This document shows positions 9,350 through 20,647 of a stretch of 64,000 bases of DNA, one piece after another. The translations under genes were made by a program, and so were the position numbers. Below the pieces are notes generated by a model. That model searched no databases. It worked only from the letters and a program-made list of their open reading frames with translations, and was not told the DNA's origin. Numbering within the stretch: position 1 is the first letter of the stretch; every line of letters starts with the position of its first letter. The DNA comes from Rahnella bonaserana (GTDB taxonomy: Bacteria; Pseudomonadota; Gammaproteobacteria; Enterobacterales; Enterobacteriaceae). The DNA is taken from NCBI RefSeq assembly GCF_019049675.1, contig NZ_JAFMOW010000061.1, forward strand, positions 1 through 64,000, written 5' to 3'.

Positions 9350-10318
9350 ATGAAAGATGCCGGATTACTTCCTGTCACCATTAAAACTGTGGAAATAAAC
9401 GGTGCGGGGAATATTTCCCTGCAACTTATTGCGCAGGACAACAGTCTGTTACCGCCTTATTTTCCCGGCGCGCACATTGACGTTTTTATTCCGCAAGCCG
9501 GGCCGCGGCAATATTCTCTTTGCGGTGAAAACGGTAACCGGGAATATTACGAAATCTGCGTAAAACTGGCAGAAAACTCCACCGGCGGTTCGCACTTTAT
9601 TCATCATCATTTTCGCCCCGGTGAAAGCCTGACGATTTCGGCACCGCGTAATCATTTCCCTTTGCCCGACGCCGGTAAATACCTCTTATTTGCCGGCGGT
9701 ATCGGCATCACGCCGCTGCTGGCAATGGCAGAACACATTGCAAAGCAACAGATTGAATTTGAACTGCATTACTTTGTTTCAGACAGCGAACACATAGCGT
9801 TTGCGCCGCGTTTAACCGCGCCTGCCTTAGCAAAACACGTCTTTTTGCATAACAGCAGCGCAAACGATTCCCTGCGCCACGCAACGCCCCTGAGTTTATG
9901 CCAGCCGGATGAGAATACGCGGGTGCTGGCCTGTGGCCCGGACGGATTTATTCAGCGTCTTGCAGAGATTATGCAGACCCATCACTGGCAGGAAAATCAA
10001 TTATCTTTCGAGCGGTTCAGTAATGTGAATCAGGATAAGGATGAAGAGAGTCAGGCATTTCATATCCAGCTTAATTCCACCGGGCAACGTTATTTAGTCG
10101 GCCCGAAACAGAGCATTGCCGAAGTCTTATTAAGCGCCAGAGTCGATATTATGCTGTCGTGCGAACAGGGTATTTGCGGTTCCTGTATTACGGATGTCAT
10201 CGACGGTATTCCCGATCACCGCGACTGCGTGCTGACCGAAGAAGAGAAAGCGGAGAACACGCAGATAACGCTGTGCTGTTCGCGATCCAAAAGTCCCGTT
10301 CTGGTCCTCGACCTGTAA
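9350..10318 (+). CDS. PDR/VanB-type ferredoxin oxidoreductase
   Basis: This 322-residue protein has the phthalate dioxygenase reductase layout: an FMN-binding barrel (RQYSLCGE at about residues 50-57), an NAD domain (FAGGIGITPLLAMA), and a C-terminal plant-type [2Fe-2S] ferredoxin with CEQGICGSC plus a later CC pair. Such proteins pass electrons from NADH to a Rieske oxygenase. No Rieske oxygenase gene is present in the cluster, which is odd; the partner may be elsewhere or be another cluster enzyme. It is the first gene of the eight-gene plus-strand operon. Confidence 0.87.
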   Translation: MKDAGLLPVTIKTVEINGAGNISLQLIAQDNSLLPPYFPGAHIDVFIPQAGPRQYSLCGENGNREYYEICVKLAENSTGGSHFIHHHFRPGESLTISAPRNHFPLPDAGKYLLFAGGIGITPLLAMAEHIAKQQIEFELHYFVSDSEHIAFAPRLTAPALAKHVFLHNSSANDSLRHATPLSLCQPDENTRVLACGPDGFIQRLAEIMQTHHWQENQLSFERFSNVNQDKDEESQAFHIQLNSTGQRYLVGPKQSIAEVLLSARVDIMLSCEQGICGSCITDVIDGIPDHRDCVLTEEEKAENTQITLCCSRSKSPVLVLDL

Positions 10319-10338
10319 TGCCCACGCGGAGCCATAAG

Positions 10339-11634
10339 ATGAACATACCCGATACCGCAACACCGCTGAACGGCATTACCAACGTTCGTCTGCCCGCGTG
10401 GCTGCTCAGCGCCGGATGGCCTTTGCAGGCAGGCGAACCGGTCACGGCAGATCTGCGTTTTGAGGCGGGCAAAATTGCCAGCGTGACGCCTTATCAGCCA
10501 GATCAAAATGATTTGTGGAACGCCCGGGGCACACTGGCGCTGCCCGGCCTGATTGAGCCTCACGCACATCTCGATAAAACCTTCACCATTGCCCGCAGCC
10601 GCCCGTCGAAACCCGGTCTGCTGGTCGCGATCGAAACAATGCATCAGGATCGCCAGCACTGGACAGCGGGTGATCTGCGTCAGCGTGCCCGTAAGGCACT
10701 GGCGTGGGCAGCCGCGAATGGGGTGGTCCGTTTGCGTACCCACATTGACTGGTTTGACGTGGTTCCGCCGCTGGCCTGGCTGGAGCTGGCCGACATCGCG
10801 CAAGCGGGCGTCACGCTGGAACGGGTGGCACTGGCACCGCTGAGCCTGTTCGCAGATGCCGGTGCGGCTGACCGCATCGCGCGCGCGGTCGCAGAAAGCG
10901 GAAAGCATTGTCTGCTGGGCGGATTTATTCACTCATCAAACTGGGATCCGGCGGCGATGCGCAATCTGATGCAAAGCGCCTCGCGCTGGAAACTCAATCT
11001 GGATTTGCATATCGACGAGGAGCTTTCGCCGGTGGCACACGGCCTGAGCTGGCTGGCGCGTTATCTTGCAGATAATGCGTTATCTGAAAACAAATTCAGC
11101 GGCCACATCTGTTGCAGCCACGGCTGTGCGCTGGCTTCGGGCAGTGAACATCAGGCCCAGGAGATTCTCAGTTTGCTGGCGGCACAGCGCGTCACTCTGA
11201 TTGCGCTGCCGATGACCAACCTGCTGTTACAGGATGCGGTCACCGGCCGCACGCCGCGCCAGCGTGGCATCACCCTGTTAAAAGAAGCGCAGGCGGCGGG
11301 CGTTCCGCTGCTGCTCGGCTGCGATAACGTACAGGACGCCTTTTGTCCGGCGGGCAGTTACGACCCGCTGGATACGCTGAGCTGCGCCCTGTTTGCGCTT
11401 CAGCTGGATGACGTTTTTGATCAGCAGTCACGGCTTATTTGCGATGCCGGCGCACTGACGGGTGAGCCTCAGAACGACCTGCCGCTGACACCCGGCAGCG
11501 ATGCGAGTCTGGTTCTCTTTCCGGGCAGCGACAGCCTGACCTGGCCTTTACACAGCGCAGCCCGCCTGGTTATCCGCCACGGCAGGCTGACCCACCAACG
11601 CACCTGGAATCAGGAGTTATCCCATGAGTCTTGA
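10339..11634 (+). CDS. Cytosine deaminase-like amidohydrolase
   Basis: The 431-residue protein belongs to the cytosine deaminase (CodA) branch of the amidohydrolases: PHAHLDK with metal-binding His75 and His77, RTHIDWF, HIDEE, HICCSHGCAL and CDNVQDAF follow in the expected order. The family hydrolyses amino groups or rings of pyrimidine-like compounds. ATG at 10339 is chosen for its GGAG at 7 bases; another in-frame ATG at 10318 overlaps the previous stop (TAATG). It overlaps the RidA gene by 11 bases, indicating translational coupling. Confidence 0.85.
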   Translation: MNIPDTATPLNGITNVRLPAWLLSAGWPLQAGEPVTADLRFEAGKIASVTPYQPDQNDLWNARGTLALPGLIEPHAHLDKTFTIARSRPSKPGLLVAIETMHQDRQHWTAGDLRQRARKALAWAAANGVVRLRTHIDWFDVVPPLAWLELADIAQAGVTLERVALAPLSLFADAGAADRIARAVAESGKHCLLGGFIHSSNWDPAAMRNLMQSASRWKLNLDLHIDEELSPVAHGLSWLARYLADNALSENKFSGHICCSHGCALASGSEHQAQEILSLLAAQRVTLIALPMTNLLLQDAVTGRTPRQRGITLLKEAQAAGVPLLLGCDNVQDAFCPAGSYDPLDTLSCALFALQLDDVFDQQSRLICDAGALTGEPQNDLPLTPGSDASLVLFPGSDSLTWPLHSAARLVIRHGRLTHQRTWNQELSHES

Positions 11635-12085
11635 AGCGGGAGCGGGTAAACCGCTCGCCAGATATGCCGCGTGGCGCCGCGCCGGGGATTTCATTTTTCT
11701 CTCCGGCATCATTCCCGTCAATCCGCAGAGCGCGACCATCGTACGCGGTTTTCAGGATATCCCCGCCGAAGCGCGCCTGCTGCTGGGCGAAACCGGCGAA
11801 TTCTCTACCGATGCCAAACAGGGGCCGATCCTCGCCCAGAGCTGGTATGTGCTGGAAAGTATCCGTCACACCATCGAAGACGCGGGCGGGCAAATGAGCG
11901 ACGTGATCAAGCTGGTGCAGTATTTTCGCAATCTCGATCACTTCCCGTATTACAGCCGGGTCAGAAAACTCTTTTACCCCGGACAGCCGCCGGTTTCCAC
12001 CGTGGTGCAGGTCAGTGAAATGCTGCCAGATGCCGGGGTGCTGATTGAAGTCGAAGCCACCGCCTGGTTACCCCAGTCCCGCTAA
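11624..12085 (+). CDS. RidA-family (YjgF/YER057c/UK114) protein
   Basis: The 153-residue protein matches the RidA family (ARYAAWRRAGDFIFLSGIIPVNP at the start, FYPGQPPVSTVVQVSEML and LIEVEATAWLP at the end). RidA proteins hydrolyse reactive enamines and imines, and members inside catabolic clusters such as rut or amino-muconate pathways act as deaminases on unstable intermediates. Here it sits between two hydrolases, which supports a similar role. It starts inside the end of the upstream gene. Confidence 0.87.
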   Translation: MSLEAGAGKPLARYAAWRRAGDFIFLSGIIPVNPQSATIVRGFQDIPAEARLLLGETGEFSTDAKQGPILAQSWYVLESIRHTIEDAGGQMSDVIKLVQYFRNLDHFPYYSRVRKLFYPGQPPVSTVVQVSEMLPDAGVLIEVEATAWLPQSR

Positions 12086-12113
12086 CCCAATAATGTCAGA
12101 CACGAGGCACAGC

Positions 12114-13001
12114 ATGATTAACGGTTATATTCCTGCATCGCGTTTTCTCCCTTTTCTGAGCTGGACAGCCATCGCTGCCCTGCCCGACAAAGCCAATACC
12201 GTGATCGTGCTGCCGACCGGCGCGATCGAACAGCACGGGCCGCATCTGCCGTGCTCGGTGGACAGCGTGATTTCCTCCGGTGTGGCGGGTCACGCGCTGG
12301 CGCGGCTGGCGGAAGATATTCCGGCTTACGCCATTCCTCCGATCACCTACGGCAAATCTGACGAACATCTGAATTTCCCCGGTACGCTGACCTTAACCGG
12401 CGACACGCTGTTGCAGACGGTTTTAGAAATTGCCGAATCGCTGTACCGCGCCGGCTTCCGTAAGCTGCTGATGATTAACGGTCATGGCGGACAACCGCAG
12501 GTGCTGCAAATGGCCTCGCGGGAAATGCGCCTGCGTCACGGCGACATGATCATGATCCCGCACGACGTGTTCCGCGTGCCGAATGTTGAAAACCAGTTCC
12601 TGAGTCCGCTGGAGCAAAAAATGGCGATGCATGCCGGTCACAGCGAAACCGCGGTGATGCTGGCGCTGGCACCGGAATGTGTGCACATCGAACACGCGGT
12701 CGCCAATTATCCCCCTGAGTTCCCATGCCCGACGCTGTCATCAGGCCGCCCTGCTGCTGCCTGGGCTTCCTATGATTTTGGCCCAAGTGGCGTGATCGGC
12801 GACCCGACCGGGGCGACCGCCGAACAGGGCCACGCGATCCTCGATTCGCTGGCGGCAAGCTGGGCGCAGGCGATCACCGAAATCCATCACATGCAATGGA
12901 AAGCCCGCAGCGAGCCAACCTGGGGAAAACACCACTGGAACGGCTTTGTGCAAACCAGCTTCACACCTTCTCCTTCTTCGTCTTCTCTGGCCTCTGAATA
13001 A
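12114..13001 (+). CDS. Creatininase-family amidohydrolase
   Basis: This 295-residue protein has the creatininase metal-site pattern: GAIEQHGPHLPCSVDS (Glu39, His41, Asp50), MINGHGGQ and GHSETA. The family opens small cyclic or linear amides (creatinine, and 2-amino-5-formylamino-6-ribosylaminopyrimidinone 5'-phosphate in archaea). ATG at 12114 follows GAGG by six bases; ATG at 12093 is possible but lacks a site. It is the fourth gene of the plus-strand operon and presumably carries out a hydrolytic ring or amide step. Confidence 0.86.
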   Translation: MINGYIPASRFLPFLSWTAIAALPDKANTVIVLPTGAIEQHGPHLPCSVDSVISSGVAGHALARLAEDIPAYAIPPITYGKSDEHLNFPGTLTLTGDTLLQTVLEIAESLYRAGFRKLLMINGHGGQPQVLQMASREMRLRHGDMIMIPHDVFRVPNVENQFLSPLEQKMAMHAGHSETAVMLALAPECVHIEHAVANYPPEFPCPTLSSGRPAAAWASYDFGPSGVIGDPTGATAEQGHAILDSLAASWAQAITEIHHMQWKARSEPTWGKHHWNGFVQTSFTPSPSSSSLASE

Positions 13002-13014
13002 AGGAATTCTCCCG

Positions 13015-13998
13015 ATGAAAACACAGCGTCCCTTCACTTACAGCCTGCTGGCCCTGCTGCTGGCCGGGGTTTCTGCTACCAGCATGGCGGAAGAGAAATT
13101 TACCTTCCTGACAAACTGGTACGCGCAGGCGGAGCACGGCGGTTTTTACGAAGCGCAGGCCAAAGGGTTGTACAAAACCGCCGGTCTGGATGTCAGCATC
13201 AAAATGGGCGGCCCGCAGGTCAACGTGATGCAACTGATGGCCGCCGGACAGGCTGACTGTACACTCGGCGACAACGGTCAGGCGCTGGAAACCTGGCAGG
13301 CGGGCGTGCATGCGGTGACTGTGGCGACAGTGTTCCAGCATTCGCCGACGGTGTTTATCAGCCATGACAAAGTGGAAAAAGGCCAGGAACTGAAAGACAA
13401 AACCTTCCTGCTGGCGACTGAGGCTTATACCTCTTTCTGGCCGTGGGCGAAGAGTGAACTGGGGCTGGGGAGCGCCAAAATCCGCCCTTACACCTTCAGC
13501 GTGCAGCCATTCCTGGCGGACAATAATCTGGTGCAACAGGGTTATGTTACCTCCGAGCCTTTCTCAGTTGAAAAAGGCGGCAAGCCATTCTACGTCTACA
13601 TGCTCAGTGACTGGGGTTATCCGCCTTACGGTAACTCGATTATCTGCATGGCGGATACCGTTAAAAAACGTCCGGCCGCGGTGGCTGCTTTCGTGAAAGC
13701 CTCGATGCAGGGCTGGAAGGAATACTTGCAGGATCCGACTGCGGGTAACCAGCTTATTACCCAGGCCAACCCGCGTATGGGTGCCGACCAGATTGCCTTC
13801 GGCATTGCGCAGATGAAGAAGTATGAGCTGGTGACAGGTGGCGACGCGCAAACCGGCGGTATCGGCATCATTACTGAACCACGTCTGAAAAAGACCTGGG
13901 ACATGCTGGTAAAAAACAAACTGATCGACGCGGATAAAGTGCCGTTTGCGCAGACTTATACCCTCGACATGATCAAAGACGCGAAGGTAATGCCATGA
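13015..13998 (+). CDS. NitT/TauT-type ABC substrate-binding protein (plus-strand copy)
   Basis: This periplasmic binding protein has a signal peptide ending near SMA-EE (residue 25) and the same LTNWYAQAEHGGFYEAQ opening as the minus-strand copy. The two mature proteins are clearly paralogous along their length (for example SDWGYPPYGNSI here and SEHGYPPYGGIL there). Length is 327 residues. Its stop overlaps the ATPase start (ATGA), so the transporter genes are coupled. ATG at 13015 follows AAGGA; longer forms would bury the signal peptide. Confidence 0.88.
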   Translation: MKTQRPFTYSLLALLLAGVSATSMAEEKFTFLTNWYAQAEHGGFYEAQAKGLYKTAGLDVSIKMGGPQVNVMQLMAAGQADCTLGDNGQALETWQAGVHAVTVATVFQHSPTVFISHDKVEKGQELKDKTFLLATEAYTSFWPWAKSELGLGSAKIRPYTFSVQPFLADNNLVQQGYVTSEPFSVEKGGKPFYVYMLSDWGYPPYGNSIICMADTVKKRPAAVAAFVKASMQGWKEYLQDPTAGNQLITQANPRMGADQIAFGIAQMKKYELVTGGDAQTGGIGIITEPRLKKTWDMLVKNKLIDADKVPFAQTYTLDMIKDAKVMP

Positions 13999-14822
13999 AT
14001 TCAGCCCCAAAACTGACCGTGATGAGCGATGTCCGCTCCGCCAATCCTCCGCCGGTACCGGCTATCGAAGTGCTGTCGGCGGAGAAAATTTACAGCAACG
14101 GCACGCGCGCTCTTTTACCGGTCAATCTGACCATCAATCAGGGCGAATTCGTGACGCTGCTCGGCCCGTCGGGATGTGGCAAAAGTACACTGCTGAAAAT
14201 GGTCGCAGGTCTGGTCGAGCCCAGCGACGGCAAGCTGGTGCTGTGGCGGCGCGACAGCCGTGAAAAAGCGCAGGTGCCGCTGTCGTTCGTGTTTCAGGAA
14301 GCCACGCTGATGCCGTGGAGCAATGTGCAAAATAACGTGCGTTTACCGCTGGATCTCGCCGGTGTTCCACGCGCCGAAGCCAACACCCGCGTCAGTGAGG
14401 CGCTGGAACTGGTAGGTCTGGGTAAATTTGCCAGCGTCCTGCCACGTGAATTGTCGGGCGGCATGCAGATGCGGGTGTCGATTGCCCGCGGGCTGGTGAC
14501 GCGTCCGAAACTGCTGCTGATGGATGAACCCTTCGGCGCGCTGGATGAAATTACCCGCAACAAGCTTGACAGCGATCTGCTGCGCCTGTGGCGTGAACAG
14601 GGGCTGACGGTGGTGTTCGTCACGCATTCGATCCACGAAGCGGTATTTCTGTCGCAGCGGGTGATCATGATGGCCGCCCGTCCGGGGCGCGTGGTGCAAG
14701 ATATCGCCATTACCGAACCCTTCCCGCGCAATGAAGATTTCCGCGTCAGTCCGGCGTTTTCACGCTATGCGAAACAGTTGCAGGACAGCCTGCTGCAAGC
14801 CAGTCAATCGGGTATGGAGTAA
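13995..14822 (+). CDS. NitT/TauT-type ABC transporter ATP-binding protein
   Basis: The 275-residue ATPase has Walker A GPSGCGKST (residues 57-65), Q-loop VFQEATLMPW, signature LSGGMQMRVSIARGL, Walker B LLLMDEP and the H-loop VTHSIHEA. These patterns are those of the SsuB/TauB/NrtD group that imports sulfonates, nitrate, pyrimidine precursors and similar small polar compounds. It is coupled to the binding-protein gene and followed four bases later by the permease gene. Confidence 0.92.
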   Translation: MNSAPKLTVMSDVRSANPPPVPAIEVLSAEKIYSNGTRALLPVNLTINQGEFVTLLGPSGCGKSTLLKMVAGLVEPSDGKLVLWRRDSREKAQVPLSFVFQEATLMPWSNVQNNVRLPLDLAGVPRAEANTRVSEALELVGLGKFASVLPRELSGGMQMRVSIARGLVTRPKLLLMDEPFGALDEITRNKLDSDLLRLWREQGLTVVFVTHSIHEAVFLSQRVIMMAARPGRVVQDIAITEPFPRNEDFRVSPAFSRYAKQLQDSLLQASQSGME

Positions 14823-14826
14823 CGGT

Positions 14827-15642
14827 ATGCAAACTCAAAAAGCTTCTCCGTGGATCAACAACCCCACGTTTCGCAAAGTGCTGTACCCGGCAGTGGTCGC
14901 CGTGGTGGTGATTTTGCTGTGGCAGGGCTGGGTGAGCTATTTCAAAATCCCTCAGTTTCTGGTGCCGTCACCGGTGGTAATGCTGCAAAGCCTGTGGACC
15001 AATCTGGGTTCGCTGATGATGTCGCTGCTGTTTACGCTGAAAATCACCCTGATCTCGTTTTTACTGTCGATCGTCATCGGTTCGGTAGTGGCTTTCGTGC
15101 TGGTGCAAAACCGCTTTGTTGAAACGGCGTTGTTCCCGTACATCGTGTTTTTGCAAGTGACACCGATTGTGGCCATCGCGCCGCTGATCATTATTTGGGT
15201 GAAGGACACTACGCTGTCGCTGGTGGTGTGTTCGACACTGATGGCAGTGTTCCCGATTATTTCCAATACCACGCAGGGGCTGCGCAGCGTGTCACCGGGC
15301 CTGCTGAGTTATTTCCAGCTGAACCACGCCAGCCGCCTGCAAATTCTCATCCGTTTACGCATACCTTCTGCCCTGCCGTATTTTTTCGGCGCGCTGCGCA
15401 TTTCCAGCGGCCTGTCACTGATCGGTGCAGTCGTCGCTGAATTTGTTGCGGGTACCGGCGGCAACAATACCGGTCTGGCCTACCAGATTTTGCAGGCAGG
15501 ATATCAGCTGGATATTCCGCTGATGTTTGCCGCGCTGCTGCTCATTTCACTCACCGGTATCGCCCTGTTTGGCGTGATGTCGTGGATTTCAAAACGCGTC
15601 CTGAGCGCGTGGCATGAAAGTGAAGCCGTGCAGTCTCATTAA
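14827..15642 (+). CDS. NitT/TauT-type ABC transporter permease
   Basis: This 271-residue integral membrane protein of the BPD_transp_1 family has about six hydrophobic segments and the cytoplasmic EAA-like loop (ASRLQILIRLRIPSALPYFFGALRI). It completes the importer with 13015 and 13995. ATG at 14827 lies four bases after the ATPase stop; the longer in-frame reading overlaps the ATPase and is unlikely. Confidence 0.9.
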   Translation: MQTQKASPWINNPTFRKVLYPAVVAVVVILLWQGWVSYFKIPQFLVPSPVVMLQSLWTNLGSLMMSLLFTLKITLISFLLSIVIGSVVAFVLVQNRFVETALFPYIVFLQVTPIVAIAPLIIIWVKDTTLSLVVCSTLMAVFPIISNTTQGLRSVSPGLLSYFQLNHASRLQILIRLRIPSALPYFFGALRISSGLSLIGAVVAEFVAGTGGNNTGLAYQILQAGYQLDIPLMFAALLLISLTGIALFGVMSWISKRVLSAWHESEAVQSH

Positions 15643-15668
15643 CTTCATTCAATTCAGGCAGAAAGAAT

Positions 15669-17069
15669 ATGCACAGTGAACAACGTCAACACGCGCTCGC
15701 CCTGATACAGCAGGCGCTTCCCGATCTCGACTGGACTTTGCAGGCGAACAAGGTCAAACGCCTTTCGCGCGATTTTCACTGGTTCAGTCCGGTGCTCAAA
15801 CAGCAGCTGGAAGATAAACAGGCCGATGCCGTGGTCAGACCGCGCAGCGAAGAAGAGCTGATTTTGCTGGTGAAAGCCTGCGTCCGGCACCGGTTACCGC
15901 TGATTTTGCGCGGTGGCGCGACCGGCAACTACGGCCAGCTGGTGCCGCTGGAAGGTGGCATTCTGGTGGATATGACCGGCTTTAATCAGGTCTGCGAAAT
16001 GGCTGACGGCGTGGTGCGTGCCCAGGCGGGGATCCGGCTGGCGGAGATTGAAACCCTGACTCGTCCGGCAGGCTGGGAGCTGCGCTGTATGCCTTCCACT
16101 TACCGGCTCGCCAGTCTGGGCGGGTTGTATGGCGGCGGTTTCGGCTGTATCGGCTCAATCAACTACGGCCCGCTCGGCGCGCCGGGCAACGTGCTCAGCG
16201 TTAAAGTCATGACCATGGAAGCCGAACCGCGCATTCTGCACGTTCCAGCCCCGCAGGCGCTGCTGCTGCATCACGCTTACGGCAGCAACGGCATTGTGCT
16301 TGAGGTGGAACTGGCGCTGGCACCGGTTCATCAGTGGATCGAACGGCTGGACGTGTTCGATGATTTTACCGATGCACTGGATTACGCCAACGCCTTTGCC
16401 CGCTCACCGGGGCTGGTCAAACGCCAGCTGGCGCTTTTCGCCGCGCCAATTCCGTCATATTTCAGCCATCTGAACGGACATTATCGGGCCAGCCAGCACG
16501 CAGTGATCAGCGTGATTGCGCAGGAGAGCGAAGGGTTTTGTGCCCATCTGCTGGAAAAGTACCGCGGCCACAGCGCCGTGCGCCAGTCCGCCGCTGAAGC
16601 ACGCGAAGCCAATGCGTCGCTGATGGAATATTGCTGGAACCACACCACACTTCATGCGCTGAAAATTGACAGCACCCTGACCTATTTACAGACGGCGTTT
16701 AATTATTCGAATTATCGCCAGCAGATTATCGACATGGCGAATTTATTTGGCGATGAAGTTATTTCGCATATTGAGTTCCTGCGCGATAATGACGGAAATA
16801 TAACCGCCAGTGGTTTACAATTAGTACGTTATTCCACCGAAGAAAGATTGAACGAAATAATGACAATCTTCCGTGATAATGACGTAAAAATAAATAACCC
16901 GCATGTTTATCAAATTGAAGATGGCAAACAGGGCGAAATTAAACCTGACGTCGTTTCGGTTAAAAACTGCCTTGATCCCAATGGATTACTCAACCCCGGC
17001 AAGCTGCGTGGCTGGGATGTCCGCGACACCATGACATTAGATAACAATCCTCTTTTATTGACTGAATGA
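15669..17069 (+). CDS. FAD-linked oxidase (GlcD/UMPS-type FAD_binding_4)
   Basis: The 466-residue protein has the PCMH-type FAD domain: RGGATGNYGQLVPLEGGILVDMTGFNQV, then LASLGGLYGGGFGCIGSINYGPLGAPGNVLS. A C-terminal FAD-oxidase cap ends in CLDPNGLLNPGKLRGW, typical of glycolate oxidase-like flavoenzymes. It is the last gene of the operon, before a terminator. It probably oxidises a hydroxy acid or alcohol made by the hydrolases; the substrate is unknown. Confidence 0.85.
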   Translation: MHSEQRQHALALIQQALPDLDWTLQANKVKRLSRDFHWFSPVLKQQLEDKQADAVVRPRSEEELILLVKACVRHRLPLILRGGATGNYGQLVPLEGGILVDMTGFNQVCEMADGVVRAQAGIRLAEIETLTRPAGWELRCMPSTYRLASLGGLYGGGFGCIGSINYGPLGAPGNVLSVKVMTMEAEPRILHVPAPQALLLHHAYGSNGIVLEVELALAPVHQWIERLDVFDDFTDALDYANAFARSPGLVKRQLALFAAPIPSYFSHLNGHYRASQHAVISVIAQESEGFCAHLLEKYRGHSAVRQSAAEAREANASLMEYCWNHTTLHALKIDSTLTYLQTAFNYSNYRQQIIDMANLFGDEVISHIEFLRDNDGNITASGLQLVRYSTEERLNEIMTIFRDNDVKINNPHVYQIEDGKQGEIKPDVVSVKNCLDPNGLLNPGKLRGWDVRDTMTLDNNPLLLTE

Positions 17070-17072
17070 ATG

Positions 17073-17117
17073 AAAAAAAGCCCGTTTAACAATATTAAGC
17101 GGGCTTTTTGCTTTCAA
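17073..17117 (+). terminator. Terminator of the 9350-17069 operon
   Basis: AAAAAAAGCCCGTTTAA...TTAAGCGGGCTTTTTG forms a GC-rich hairpin with A and T tracts. It lies between the plus-strand operon and the convergent katG, so it may serve both. Confidence 0.85.
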
Positions 17118-17131
17118 ACGATGAGTTAAGA

Positions 17132-19408
<2,277 letters not shown>

Positions 19409-19560
19409 TCACCCTATGTATTTGATAGACTTTGCCTTCGGACTTATGCGCGATTTTTGCGGGCTTCATCACCAAAATACTTTTAGCACGGATTAATTCC
19501 CACTCTGATTATAGAATAGCCACTTAATCACAGCGGCTTCTCTGTCAGTGTCGCAAAATG

Positions 19561-19599
19561 AAAAAAGCCCGCCTGAGTTTCCCCAGGCGGGCTTTTGTT
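19561..19599. terminator. Terminator of the luciferase-like oxidoreductase gene
   Basis: AAAAAAGCCCGCCTGAG...CCAGGCGGGCTTTTG is a strong hairpin with A and T tracts on both sides, downstream of the minus-strand gene at 19622. Confidence 0.85.
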
Positions 19600-19621
19600 T
19601 TCTTAAAACTTTGTTCAGCGG

Positions 19622-20647
19622 TTACTCACGCCAGCCCATTGCAGGCGCAACGTGTTTGAGAATCGATTCAATCACATGCACGTTGTAATCCACCCCGAGC
19701 TGATTCGGCACGGTGAGCAATAATGTATCGGCTTCGGCAATCGCTTCATCCTTTTTGAGCTGTTCGATCAAAAACTCCGGAGAAGCCGCATAACTGCGCC
19801 CGAAAATTGCCCGTGTTTTCTCATCGAGGAAACCGACCTTATCACCGTCGTTACTGCTGCCACCAAAGTAGGCGCGGTCACGATCATCCATCAGGGCAAA
19901 AATGCTGCGACTGACTGACACCCGTGGCGTACGCGTGTGTCCCGCTTCGGCCCAGGCTTCGCGATAGGCGCGAATTTGTTTCGCCTGCTGAATGTGGAAC
20001 GGCTCGCCGGTTTCGTCATCTTTCAGCGTCGAGCTTTGCAGATTCATGCCCAGTTTCGCCGCCCAAACAGCGGTGGCGTTTGAACCCGCGCCCCACCAGA
20101 TACGATCACGCAAACCTTCAGAATGCGGTTCCAGACGCAGCATTCCCGGCGGATTTGGAAACATCGGTTGCGGATTCGGTTTCGCAAAACCTTCACCACG
20201 CAGCGCATCCAGCAGCACTTCGGTGTGACGCCGCGCCATATCCGCTTCCGTCTCCCCTTCTGCCGGCTGATAGCCAAAATAGCGCCAGCCATCGATCACC
20301 TGTTCCGGCGAACCACGGCTGATACCCAGCTGTAAACGCCCGCCGGAAATCAGATCTGCCGCGCTGGCGCTTTCCGCCATATACAGCGGATTTTCGTAAC
20401 GCATATCAATCACGCCGGTGCCGATCTCAATCTTGCTGGTCTTCGCGCCGACCGCTGCCAGCAGCGGGAACGGTGAAGCGAGCTGACGGGCAAAATGATG
20501 CACGCGGAAATAAGCGCCGTCTGCGCCCAGTTCTTCTGCAGCGACTGCCAGATCGATAGATTGCAGCAAAGCATCCGCCGCCGAGCGGGTGCCCGACTGA
20601 GGGGATGGCGTCCAGTGACCGAATGATAAAAACCCAATTTTTTTCAT
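19622..20647 (-). CDS. LLM-class flavin-dependent oxidoreductase
   Basis: The 341-residue protein is a bacterial luciferase-like monooxygenase or F420/FMN-dependent oxidoreductase: VHHFARQLASPFPLLAA, IEIGTGVIDMRYENPLYMAE, SGGRLQLGISRGSPEQV, and a C-terminal end in PNQLGVDYNVHVIESIL. Members oxidise varied substrates with reduced FMN from a partner. It is a single-gene unit between katG and tRNA-Asn, so the context gives no substrate. The start has AGGATG upstream. Confidence 0.87.
   Translation of the reverse strand: MKKIGFLSFGHWTPSPQSGTRSAADALLQSIDLAVAAEELGADGAYFRVHHFARQLASPFPLLAAVGAKTSKIEIGTGVIDMRYENPLYMAESASAADLISGGRLQLGISRGSPEQVIDGWRYFGYQPAEGETEADMARRHTEVLLDALRGEGFAKPNPQPMFPNPPGMLRLEPHSEGLRDRIWWGAGSNATAVWAAKLGMNLQSSTLKDDETGEPFHIQQAKQIRAYREAWAEAGHTRTPRVSVSRSIFALMDDRDRAYFGGSSNDGDKVGFLDEKTRAIFGRSYAASPEFLIEQLKKDEAIAEADTLLLTVPNQLGVDYNVHVIESILKHVAPAMGWRE

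Noticed and set aside
10159..10338. Longer start for the cytosine deaminase-like protein
   Set aside because: The extension overlaps the ferredoxin domain of the upstream gene in another frame; ATG at 10339 with GGAG is far better.
14731..14826. Longer start for the ABC permease
   Set aside because: It would overlap the ATPase gene by about 90 bases; ATG at 14827 right after the ATPase stop gives a normal permease N-terminus.
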